Source: Amaurobius ferox
Lineage: Eukaryota > Arthropoda > Arachnida > Araneae > Amaurobiidae
Direction: 5' to 3'
Assembly (NCBI GenBank): GCA_951213105.1
Contig: OX578138.1
Location: 90,665,914 to 90,729,913 of the forward strand
Length of the DNA stretch: 64,000 nucleotides
Shown here: positions 46,553 through 57,027 of the stretch, piece by piece
Layout of the letters: every line of letters begins with the position of its first letter
Numbering within the stretch: position 1 is the first letter of the stretch
Position numbers and translations under genes: made by a program
The notes under the pieces: model-generated
Databases searched by the model: none
Told to the model about the DNA's origin: nothing
The model's input: the letters and a program-made list of their open reading frames with translations, nothing else

Positions 46553-46884
46553 TAATAACGTAAATAACAAATAATCGAATATAATGCCAGCGTGTTATAA
46601 TATTTTTGTAAATATAAAGTTGCATTGAAATACTTCCTTGACTTATTCGTTGTGTATCTCTCAGATAAAAGTACACATCAAACACATTACTCCTACATAC
46701 CTAAACATTTTTTATTTGTTTTCAAAATGTTAATGAAAACGTGTTTATAACGTTTTCATGTGTTTATTCCTGTAGAAACCTTGATACTGAAACTTTTCTT
46801 AAAATAAGCTTGTCGAATTTAGTGTGATGTATTTCAGAATTTATCAAAATATTGTATTTTACTAAGTTTGTTCTTGCAGTTTAG

Positions 46885-47205
46885 AATATTCAACAAGCGT
46901 TATATAAAAAAAAACATTTCTAGACATAATAACTTGGAGATTTCTCTTCTGCCTCCTCATCTTCATTTCCAGCTGTCTGAATCCGAATATTTTTGGATGT
47001 CAATACTGGAAGGATGAGCTCCAATAATTTATTTTCTTTTACTTCTTCACTTAACATATGGGCCAAGATGTACGTTAAAAAACTGCAGAAATATTTTTAA
47101 TACGATACATGATAATTCCCTATGTAAATAGTAATAAGGGTTTGATATGGTTTCAAGGAAAAATACAGGGAAAATGAAAACAGAGTAAAAATGTGTTGGT
47201 AATTT
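46885..47205 (+). repeat. Family C repeat
   Basis: ATATTCAACAAGCGTTATAT, CATTTCTAGACATAATAACT, CTTTTACTTCTTCACTTAAC and CCCTATGTAAATAGTAATAA in family order, strongly diverged. Confidence 0.55.
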
Positions 47206-47610
47206 CACTTTGAGAGATTAAAAAAAGGTTTTTTTTTTAAAAACATATCTGTGAAATAGTACGCTATTACTGTGAGGTACACATTTAAAAATATCATAAA
47301 AACTTAAAGTTGAAATTAACATTATTATACTACTACGCTGTGTTCGCAATAACCCTTCAATTATTTAACTTTCGCGCGAATTCTGTAAAGGAATTATTAA
47401 TTAATATAATACTAAATGGATCACACCAATTTAACTTTAACAATAACATTTATCAAAAACATAAAACACTTAATTATTCATTACACAATTAATTATATTA
47501 GTTTTGGCGGGGGAACATGTGAGACCACATAAATTGCCTAAACGTTTCTAGGCCTAAAGTTATTTGAGGAACACATACCTTCAAATCTGTCTTGTAATTT
47601 GTTAGCCATA
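47206..47610. other. Spacer
   Basis: Nothing supported beyond AT-rich sequence. Confidence 0.4.
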
Positions 47611-47619
47611 ATTTTTGGA

Positions 47620-48062
47620 ACATCTACAGAACACTTTACATCTCTTGTCGTCGTGCTATCATACTGTCGCACGCGTACATTCTAGTACCTCTGCACACGT
47701 CATCTCTATGTCATAATGTCGCACAAGTATATCTCTGAACATCTACACAAGTCATAATGTCGCCCGAGGATTAGCACAAGTCTACTAAATCATCATGTCG
47801 AAGTTATCTGTGCAAGTCTGTTCAAGTGTCCTTCTTAGGTCACAGGTTGTGGTTCCCCTTTTCTCGGGGGTGTCTTTTACCCCCTTGCTTTCATTTGTAG
47901 CATTGAGAGTGACGCAACAAGCCCATTTTCCTTAGGTTAATCTTTATCCAATGGACTTACTTCACAACCTCGTAAGGCTCCGCTCGGCCCCCTCTGTCTT
48001 GACGCTCCTAAATTTATGGTTTGCTGTAAATCTCGGCGCCATCCAGACTACAAGTATTGTTC
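47620..48062. other. Higher-GC block with ATGTCGCAC words, possible LTR remnant
   Basis: CATAATGTCGCACAAGTAT-like words recur four to five times (47655-47800). TTTCTCGGGGGTGTCTTTTA and CGCTCGGCCCCCTCTGTC follow. It resembles a compact regulatory or LTR-type block, but no paired copy, TG..CA border or primer-binding site was found. Confidence 0.3.
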
Positions 48063-49090
48063 GATGTTTCGGATCAATAAATAACTGGCATGAACTTGTC
48101 TCACCAAAACACATGTGAGATCTGTTTCTGATCTCACATATTGTAAATGAAATAAAAAATATTTATTATTACATGTTATAGCGAATATTTTTCTCATAAA
48201 GAAAGCAATGCCATCCAATAGTAAAAAAATGACAATAATTACTCTCAAACTGATGAACTAAATTAAAGAAAAAAGCTAAAAATTGGTTAATACAGACATT
48301 TTTGTCTCCATACATTTACATGCTTCACCCATAATATTTTTCTTCTCTACTGTAAATTGGAAAGGGAAATTTGAATGGCAATATGTTTCAGTCGCAGGAA
48401 AGTTACACATATGGCCCCATAAGAATTAGTAGAATATCATTTTATGTAATGTATTACTAGGTTTATCTTATAGACTCGCCTTTCGAAATAAAGGCTAAAG
48501 TATGGTCCATCCCTTCCAACTACTGTTACTAATACTATATATGCATTTTATTGCTATGTGAGAGCATTTAATGTGAGTTAAGTGTTTGTTGTTCCAGTAT
48601 TTAATTTAAGAGAATTTAACTGAGTTTCAAACTTCAGCCACATGGATTTTCACAGTCGTTCTATCTATTTCTGCACTATTGTCTTGTTGGGAGTCACTAG
48701 AACTAAATTACTTGAATCGCTAGACGTTAATAAAAGCTTTCCAGAAGATAAAGTTTATTTTTGAATGTGTAATTAATGTCAATTTCGAAATTTTCCTATG
48801 CATGTATTTCCAAAAATGTGTTTTTGAATATTTCCCGAGCAGAACTTTTCTTTTCTAGGGTAAGGAATAGATAATTTTTTTTTGAATTAATAAGGAAAAT
48901 ACACTTTGTGAGAAGAATAAGGAAAACAACGTAAATAAGCCGAAATAACACGATAATGCAGCATACAGCTGTTTTGAGAATACCCTAGATTCTCGGCTGA
49001 TTGCCTTAACCGAGGTTTTAGCTATATAATCTCTCCCTGCTTCTCCCTTTCGAGCTATATCATCTGTTGGACTTCGGTTTTGTTCGTTCT
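48063..49090. other. AT-rich spacer
   Basis: No supported gene. The 80-codon minus frame at 48855-49097 overlaps the hairpin-motif flank. Confidence 0.4.
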
Positions 49091-49096
49091 TTTGCA

Positions 49097-49133
49097 CTGA
49101 AGAAGGGGATCCAGCGTATCCTCGAAACTATGC
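49097..49133 (+). repeat. CTGA(A/T)GA-hairpin motif, copy 4
   Basis: CTGAAGA, A, stem GGGGAT / loop / ATCCTC with one G-U pair, then GAAACTATG. It lies ~140 bp before a family C copy. Confidence 0.55.
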
Positions 49134-49234
49134 AACATTATTATGTTATTTGTACTTATTTACAATGCTCTAGTTTTCCTTATTCTTTTGAATTGATTAG
49201 AAGTGTAAATTTTTCTAAATTATTCTTAAATATT

Positions 49235-49610
49235 CAAAAATCCAACAATCGTTATTCCGGAAGAATTCATTTCCAACAATAAGATCCCCTGGGACACATC
49301 TCCTCGCCACTTCTTTCTCATTACAATATGACTCAGTCCAAACATTTTTAAGTGTCACTTCTGGATGGATGTGCTGCCGTAATCCACTTTCTTTCGCTTT
49401 TCCAATTACCATATGGGGGACGAGCGACATTGTCATAAAAATGATGGGAGGCCCTTGACCCAAAACACCCCGAGCGTTAATTCGATATGCAAATAGCAGA
49501 GGGGGGTTACGGATTGAAGTAATACTGGGAAGTGGCAGCAACAGGGTGCAGGTGCAGACAGGATTAGCCCACAGCCCTCTGACGCAGAAATAACATAAGG
49601 ATAACTTCAT
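49235..49610 (+). repeat. Family C repeat, best-preserved copy
   Basis: ATTCATTTCCAACAATAAGA, CCCCTGGGACA, CTTTCGCTTTTCCAATTACC, ATATGGGGGACGAGCGACAT, TCATAAAAATGATGGGAGGC, GATATGCAAATAGCAGAGGG and AACAGGGTGCAGGTGCAGAC. The 131-codon minus-strand frame is a read-through of this repeat. Confidence 0.7.
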
Positions 49611-49689
49611 AGTAAATGGTGGATATCTGATTAGAATTCGTCAAAATTAAGCAACTACGCTCTCAGTGTGTATTTTAATTTGCTCATAA

Positions 49690-50400
49690 AACATAATGTT
49701 TATCATATTATTTAAAATATGCATTAAGATTTTTAAGCAAATTTTAAAATGCGTATTAAGATTTTAAACACAATTTAAAATGTACATTAACATTTGAAGT
49801 GGAATTTTAAATATGCATTAAGATTTTAAGTAAATTTTAAAAAACGCACTTTTAAAATTTGCTTAAATCACAATTGCATAATTGTGTTTATGCACAATTT
49901 TGCATAAACACAATTTAAATTGCACAATAAAATTTGAAGTAGAATTTTAAATATGCATTAAGATTTTAGGCAAATTTAAAAAAAACGTATTAAGATTATA
50001 AACACAATTTAAATTGTGCATTAAAATTTGAAGTAGAATTTTAAATATGCATTAAGATTTTAGGCAAATTTAAAAAAAAAACGTATTAAGATTATAAACA
50101 CAATTTAAATTGCGCATTAAAATTTGAAGTAGAATTTTAAACATGCATTAAGATTTTAGGAAAATTAAAAAAAAAACGTATTACGATTATAAACACAATT
50201 TAAATTGCGCATTAAAATTTGAAGCAGAATTTTAAACATGCATTAAGATTTTAGGCAAATTTTTAAAAAACGTAGATTCTAAACACAATTTAAATTGAGC
50301 ATTAAAATTTGAAGTAGATTTTTAAATATGCATTTCGATTTTATGCATAAAATTGAATATGCATTACGATTAAATGAAACATTTTAGATACGCATTTAAA
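49690..50400 (+). repeat. ~95-bp AT-rich tandem repeat, about six units
   Basis: ACACAATTTAAA(A/T)TG occurs at 49768, 49908, 50002, 50098, 50193 and 50283, each followed by GCATTAAAATTTGAAGTAGA and ATGCATTAAGATTTTAGG. Confidence 0.9.
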
Positions 50401-51123
50401 TTATAAGCAGAGTTATTATATACATGAAGCGTTTTAGCAACGTCTAAATATTTTATAGTCGTATTTCAATTTTTAAGTACCTTTTACTTTCTATGCATAG
50501 CATTTCAATGTTCATAAAACATTTGAAAAGTAGCTGAGGATGGGGTACAATGGACCACTTTCATACATTTTGACGTTTTTCTTTTAAACGATGGGAAAAA
50601 ATATCCCTTTAAATGAGTATACATATTGTTTATATATTCAGGTTTATGATATACTTACTTAAAAATAATAATTGCAATTACGTATTGCTGTAGACTTTTT
50701 TAAATGATAAGTGTCAATGTGGACCATTGTACATCGAGGTTGTGTACAATGTTCCAAACCATGAGGAACTATAGACCATAGATAAATTTTCGAAAAAATA
50801 TGAAAATAATTCGTCTGCACATTAAAAACGATGTATTTAGTATGTAAACACAATTAATAGATTTCAGTAAGTTATTGAATTTCAATTTTTAATAGTCTTA
50901 TTTTTTCAATGAAAATTTCACTACTGCAACTGTTATTTTTAAAATTTAAATATTCAGTTTTTTTTAAAGTTACTCAATAACTATTAGAAGAAAATAATAG
51001 TGTCGAATGGGAGGGTGGAGGAAATATATTCAATCCATAAAACAATAATTAACGGAGATTAACATTTATAAATGGTACACCAAAATATTTATACATCTTC
51101 CTTTGAAACAGTACTTAATTCTT

Positions 51124-52282
51124 TTTAACACTTTTCCTCATAGTTGGAAAGTATTTATGACTTTGGTCATCCTGTCAGTCTGTCTGTATGTCCTTTCGCA
51201 TGTTAACTGCCGTAAAATGACTTTATCTAAATGGAATTTTACTATGTTGTTAAGACGGTCTGTGGGGCATGTTGGAATGCAAATGAATAATATCATCCAA
51301 TTAGTTTTGGATTGAACCTGGGTTGAAAAAATGAAATATATTGAACCTATATAGGACCTAATTTTACAAACATTTTTTAAGCGCATTTAAAATTCACAAA
51401 TTTCTTCGAAAATTTTAGGAACTATTCAAATTATCCCATAAAATATATAAAAAAATATATGTTCGGAACCTTTCTAGGTAAAAATTAAAATAATAATGGC
51501 ACCCATATTATATGAAGAGATCACGTGACTCACTTCATATTAAAATATGACACCCATCTTGGGTCAAAATCGTGATTTTTAAAGTTCTTTTTAATTAATA
51601 TTTAGTGTTGCATTCGTCCTAAAATCGCTTTATTTTTTTTTTTCTGTGCATCTATATACTGCGCTAACGCAATTACAATATTTTTTAATTTAAATGATCA
51701 TCAAACTGTGATTATTTCTACAACGAAGCTTAATTTTTCCGTATGAAGAATGTCAACACATTAAGCTCTAATATGAGTTGCATAAAAATTGCTGAATTTC
51801 TTTAATGCAAAATTATTTAGCCCTAGAGTCTGCAATATAGCTGATATGTATGAAACATTCACTGCTTTTATATAGAGAAGCAGACGATTCTATATTGCCT
51901 TTTTGGATGAAGTTTTAAGCATGGAGTTAGAAAACACTTTTACCTCCATGGTTTTAAGCTTTTAAGTAAAATAAATTATTGTAGTATTGGGATAATTTTG
52001 AAAATATCGACGCTGAATGAAAGGAATGGAAAAAGTTTATGAATTAAATATTCATTTCTTTTATACAGAGAGCCAGGCGATTTATATATCCATGACGTTA
52101 CTTGAATAAATTTCATTTGCTTTCGATGAAGTTTTCAAATATAATAAATTATTGTAGTATTGTGATAATTTAAAAAAATATCCCTGCTGAATGTATCGCA
52201 TTTTAGAAATGTTTAATTAAAATTCCATTGCAGTTGGAAAGTGTTTCATAATCAATGCTTTATGTATGATTGATCTTTCTTG
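51124..52282 (-). mobile_element. Family B repeat, copy 4 (inverted)
   Basis: TTAACACTTTTCCTCATAGT at the left edge, CCGTAAAATGACTTTATC, GATCACGTGACTCACTTCAT, GAAAGTGTTTCATAATCAAT, and ATGATTGATCTTTCTT at the right edge. Confidence 0.78.
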
Positions 52283-52760
52283 TTGAATATCCTGTCTGAT
52301 TTTAATTGAAGTGGCTTTTTTGTTTTGTTTATTTCTTTTTTCTGCATGGCTTCTTCTTTCAGGATATTTTGTACTGGTACATCAGTTGGTATTTTTGATA
52401 ATCCTTTGCTTCTTAATCTTATTGTCTTATGTGAAAAGGTGTTTAGTAAGGGCAGATTTCTTCAGCTGATCAAAATTTTGTCAGATGATTTTCGTGGGAT
52501 AATTTTGTTGGAATTGCTTATTGATTGCTTGTTGGAATTGCTGACTGATTGCTTGTTGGAATTGCTGACTGACAGCTTCAGCCCCTTCCTCCCTTTCGCT
52601 TCCTCCGACTCGTCCGCCTGCAGCACTTCGGCACCCTCGTCGATCTTCACATCTTCGAACGGCCCGACTGCAGTGATGGAACTCCCATTCCACTTCTATT
52701 CTTGAATCGTCTTTCCCCTCTACAATCATAGCCGAGTAGTGTGCCAATGGGACTCGCTAC
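52283..52760 (-). pseudogene. Decayed frame of the Tigger-like element
   Basis: Minus strand. It opens with LAHYSAMIVEGKDDSRIEVE, which resembles the C-terminal segment of some arthropod pogo/Jerky-type transposases. It then shifts to VKIDEGAEVLQADESEEAKG and three SVSNSNKQ octapeptides from a 24-bp repeat, then IIPRKSSDKILIS, a TGA, and IPTDVPVQNILKEEAMQ. The piece stops where family B begins (52282), so the rest of the frame lies beyond that insertion or is lost. Identification is tentative. Confidence 0.4.
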
Positions 52761-53352
52761 AAGAACATTATTTTTGGATATAGCTCATCAATACTGTATT
52801 GTCATACATGTGTCAAAATATGAAGTATTGTGAAAAACGTAAGAAAATTAAATGGTGGGGGGATCCACTGTGCTCCTAGGTCCATTGTGCCCCACTCTCC
52901 CCTATATTAATATTTTAATAAAATCTATATATTTAAGTTCTTGTGACGTGTCTTTCCTCAGCGATATCTCAGAAACGAGTTCTACGGTTTTCACGTCTGT
53001 TTTGAAATGAAAGGGTTAGATTTTAAGATTAGGTCAAAATTACATTGCCTAAATTAGAAACACTTTTAAATTAACATTATCACCATTTATAAATTCTATC
53101 TGTTCATTTAAGTTAATTTACAAACGTACCTGTCTAAACCTGAAGATTAGTTCGAAAAATTTATCTAAATACAGAACACATTCAAATTCTAATTACCAGC
53201 ATTTTATTGAAAACTAAGTCATTAACATTTTCTTTAATAGGGTTCCTTATTCTACTTACTGTCATTTAACGTCAACGAGCCCTCAGGGTGTTTTCAAAAT
53301 TTACTCAGCAGTTTCTTCAAATGAATAAATTATAGATTAACTGGTGCGTAAG

Positions 53353-53601
53353 CAGTGGCGGCACGCGTATTGGCAGCGTGGCACTGCGGGAGCGACAGTG
53401 CTCTCTCTTCCTCGCAGCCTCGCGTGCAGCTTCCTATGTGCGCATGCGCACAACAGTCAAACACCACGCTTCACAGTTCCAGCGGCGTGGCATTTGACTG
53501 TTGTGCGCATGCGCGCATAGGAAGCTACACCCGAGGTTGCGAGGGAGAGAGAGCACTGTCGCTCCCGCAGTGCCACACTGTCAATACGCGAGCCGCCACT
53601 G
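53353..53601. mobile_element. hAT-type MITE, 249-bp hairpin
   Basis: The element starts CAGTGGCGGC and ends GCCGCCACTG. An exact 8-bp duplication, TGCGTAAG, flanks it at 53345-53352 and 53602-53609. The two ~110-bp arms are almost complementary: GGCACTGCGGGAGCGACAGT in the left arm faces its reverse complement near 53555-53574. 8-bp duplications and CAGNG-type ends are the hallmark of hAT elements. It is CpG-rich and strongly contrasts with the AT-rich surroundings. TGCGCATGCGCA, an NRF-1-like palindrome, is at ~53450, with a close partner at ~53500. The 105-codon frame is not a gene. Confidence 0.95.
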
Positions 53602-53801
53602 TGCGTAAGTCGCTCCAAAATGTTCAATTCATAATTTCATTGCTGTTGAATTTTTATGTACAGTTAGTTTGAATTATGTTTCGTGTATTAACGCTCATCA
53701 ACAAATATTTTTCTTTGTTATTGAAATGTCATTCAACTACTTCAAGTTGGCCGACATAACTTTGCCCTTATTTAAGCGTTCGGGACCAGACTTGTTGCAC
53801 T

Positions 53802-53848
53802 GAAGATGGAAATCCAGTTGATTTCCGATATGTGCGTATGCTTATTTA
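53802..53848 (+). repeat. CTGA(A/T)GA-hairpin motif, copy 5
   Basis: CTGAAGA, T, stem GGAAAT / CCAGTTG / ATTTCC, then GATATGTGCG. Confidence 0.55.
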
Positions 53849-54290
53849 TATGGATTTACGTAGCATTTTATGTTATAAAGTAGTTCATAAATGTTCTTAT
53901 TTACTGATAACAGATTTGTTTTGGGGACATTGGATGTTCAACGTACATTTCTATGGTATATTGTAATTCATTATTAAGTAGAAAAGTAATAAAAATAAAA
54001 ATGATGATATTAGAATCTAAATTGCCAGCTTTTGATAGACTTACCCGTTTTGGAAACAGCAGAACACGATGTAAACATATCTACCGATATAGATAAGGGA
54101 ACGTTTTTGGTGCAATGGGAAAGCTTTTATAAAACTTTAAAGTATCAAAACCAATACACATTTTCAACCAGCATTTTAATTGTTTTTTTTGTTTGTTTTA
54201 ATGAGAAGGGCATCATAATATATAACACGTATCCCTTTATGCATCGTGAATAGTGAAATATATATAAGTAATAAAATGGTCTTGTTGTAA

Positions 54291-54740
54291 TAAAATGGTC
54301 TTGACCTCTTCGGAGGCAATGGCACCCTTTTCTATGGATAGTGCAATATTATGTGATTATAGAATTATGACTCACACGTATAAGAAACCCCTTTTAACAG
54401 AACTCGATTGTCCCAGAAATATAACATCCACTATTGCCGGGCTAAGAACTGAGCATTATAGGGGCATGAAGATCCATCCGGAGAAAACAAGAACCTATGT
54501 CCCTTGTCAAACTGCTCCGAAGTCCACCTCACGCCCAACCACATCTGGGAACGCCCAACTGCTGCGGTGTATCTTTTGAAGATTGGCATAGTTCCACTCA
54601 GGGACTCATTGCGGGAGATCCTCTACAGCTGGGATGCACCAACATTGGCAGAGACTGTGATAAATGCTTTTGAAGGAATCTAGACCACTACTCCAATGCA
54701 ATATTGCTTATCCATGGACAGGCGAACAACAACAACAACA
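54291..54740 (+). mobile_element. 5'-truncated non-LTR retrotransposon 3' end
   Basis: Flanked by a 15-bp duplication ATGGTCTTGTTGTAA (54276-54290 and 54741-54755). It carries the last part of an ORF2: ITSTIAGLRTEHYRGMKIHP and YVPCQ in one frame, then, after a -1/+1 break near 54515, NCSEVHLTPNHIWERP and LREILYSWDAPTLAETVINA, with a TAG at ~54681. The Cys/His pattern (C...C...H...) and TIAGLRT.HYRG resemble the end of the RNase H region of I/Jockey-type LINEs in arachnids. A short 3' UTR and an (AAC)n tail follow. A dead, truncated insertion. Confidence 0.85.
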
Positions 54741-54759
54741 ATGGTCTTGTTGTAAATGA

Positions 54760-55555
54760 GTTTATATTTTATATGTACTTTAGCCACAGATTCATTAACA
54801 CCATTGATATAGAGAAATTAATAATCTTTATTTAAAATATTCGAAATTTAACTGAAATTATTTTATCTAAAATTTCAACATTAAATCAACCGAAATTCTT
54901 TGATTTACTATAATTATATATATATATACGTCTTTACCTTTCCATATAGTATTTAAAATACTAAAATGAAATTTATTTTTGTTTTTATTTTTCTGATTAA
55001 TTTACCAAAATGTTTCTGTTACTTGCAAAGTTCCTATAAAATAAGATAATGTAATTTGTTTTAAAGAAGTGACATCATAATATACGCCACGTACCTTTTA
55101 AATGCACTTTTTAACCTCAAGAGATGAAATTTATAAAATTAAATATTCTTAATACAAATTATATGATGCATATTCATCTTTCAACTACAAATTATATTGA
55201 TGCTGAGGAATTAATAATATATTTTTAAAATGTTAGAAATTAAACCTTTTTCACGCAGAGTTTAGAATTTTCTGTAATGTGCAATTAAAAAACATTAATT
55301 GCTTAAAAATCATATTCAACATTTGTATATAATTTATATAACAGTTTAAAATTAACTCAACTAACATACATTTATTTAACCATATCGTTTTCTATATAGA
55401 AGTGGTTTTAACTTTCTATATAACATTAAATAAATTCAATTTCTTACGGTTGCTATGTGTATGATTAATTTGCAAACAAATGGCAAAGGAAGATAAAAGA
55501 AAGTAAAGGTCATAAAAATGACAAATACGTAGAATAAGTATTCCTTATAATAAAT
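54760..55555. other. AT-rich spacer
   Basis: No gene. A TA microsatellite of about seven units is at ~54914. Confidence 0.4.
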
Positions 55556-55559
55556 TCAA

Positions 55560-55795
55560 CATGCTGTTCATTCTCAATTTTCTTCCATGTAAGGGGTAGC
55601 CCCCCAGCAAAGTAAATGCGGAATCGAGTTCTCCAAAGCACACCTCCTACAGCGTTAATTTGACATGCAGGAGGGGGAAATCAGCTCTAGATAACGTCCC
55701 TGGATTACTTTGGGCACCGACTGAGCAACAGGCAATAGGAGGGACCGTATAAGAATGGAAAAATGTAATTTTACGGACACATTTAGGAGAAAGGT
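55560..55795 (+). repeat. Family C repeat, diverged
   Basis: ATTCAACATGCTGTTCATTC, GCGTTAATTTGACATGCAGG and GAGCAACAGGCAATAGGAGG, in family order. Confidence 0.5.
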
Positions 55796-55799
55796 ACAG

Positions 55800-56970
55800 T
55801 ACAAAAAGTTATGTCATATATTAAAGAACAGATTCCTCAACACGTTTATAAGTCAAATACCGCCTGGATTTAAATTACGCCTTAGATTTTAATTGATAAT
55901 CTACAGATAGTAGGGACTGGTAGTGATGGTCGCATCGATATATCTGTACCAGAAACTGTATCTGCAGTTGCCCGGGAGTTAGAACAGGGTAGTATTATAA
56001 AATAGCGAAATAAATAAATTTTATTCGTATAAATAATAGTGAAAATTGAATGCTGCAATTTAAATCTTCATTTAAACACTTTAGCACATTTAAACCTATT
56101 TATATATAGACCACCGCAAAATAAGAAATAAGTAGTTACATAATACAGATTAGATAACACATTACTCCATAGTATCTCCCAAAATCAGAAAACAGTATCA
56201 AAGACTGAAAACATCAAAGAATCTCCGCAGGGAGAAGGCTAACATCCCGCTCTGACCTCAACAAATAGAGTTTGATTCCTTCCACAGTACATGGAAGTGG
56301 TCGCACCTTCGACGTTATATCTCACCTCGATGGATTGATAGTTAACTGGGTTTAAAATTTTATAATTCATCAACTGATGAGTTTATGATATACTCTTTCT
56401 AAAGTAGTATGTGATATATTTAGAAGCTGCTGTTAAAATATAAACGTCGGACGGCATGCCAGTTTTTGTATAGCGAAATATAAAAATCGGAGAGGTTTAA
56501 AATGAACAAAAAGTACATATTTAAAAAAAAAATTAAAATATGCCTATTCATTGTATGGGCTTCTTTCAAAGTTCGTTTCAAAGATAATATTTCGATCTTT
56601 ATACTGGTGTTAACGGGTTACGGTTTGTAGAACAAACGGTTTGTATACCGAACAGAGCAAACGCCCACAGTGACCATCCCAAACCCGTTCATTGAGTCAG
56701 ATCAGGAGACAAGATAATTACCCATATAAGTAAAACAGAATATGAACATGAAGCATAGATGAAAATTCTTACTAAACAAGTGATTCATAGACGAAATGGA
56801 AAACGAGAATGCCACTATACAACATTATAAGGGCGTTCAAATCGTAGTCACAAACTAGCTAAAGTTGCAATTTTTTGGCGAAGATAAAATTCGAAACATT
56901 AATATTACTGTATCCACTTTTCCGATTTTTAATTTTTCTAATTTTTTTTATTTTATTTTATTAATAAATA
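55800..56970. other. Spacer before the Helitron array
   Basis: No supported gene or RNA. Confidence 0.4.
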
Positions 56971-56971
56971 A

Positions 56972-56993
56972 TCTATATAAATAAAAATGAAAA

Positions 56994-57027
<34 letters not shown>

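Larger units (their letters stand above)
50533..52905 (-). mobile_element. Pogo/Tigger-like DNA transposon, interrupted by family B
   Basis: The left end has GGGGTACAATGGACC at 50542-50556. The right end has its inverted counterpart at 52879-52893 (GGTCCATTGTGCCCC), and both are preceded on their outer sides by GAG-rich sequence and TA. A decayed minus-strand frame sits near the right end. Family B copy 4 (51124-52282) lies inside. The class is inferred from the frame and the TA-flanked ends. Confidence 0.5.

Noticed and set aside
47620..48062. LTR retrotransposon
   Set aside because: No paired LTR, primer-binding site, polypurine tract or gag/pol frame in the window; kept only as an unexplained block.
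49215..49610. 131-codon minus-strand frame
   Set aside because: Lies wholly inside the best family C copy; other copies do not keep the frame.
53355..53672. 105-codon Ala/Ser/Cys-rich frame
   Set aside because: Covers both arms of the hAT MITE hairpin, and its composition reflects CpG-rich inverted arms.
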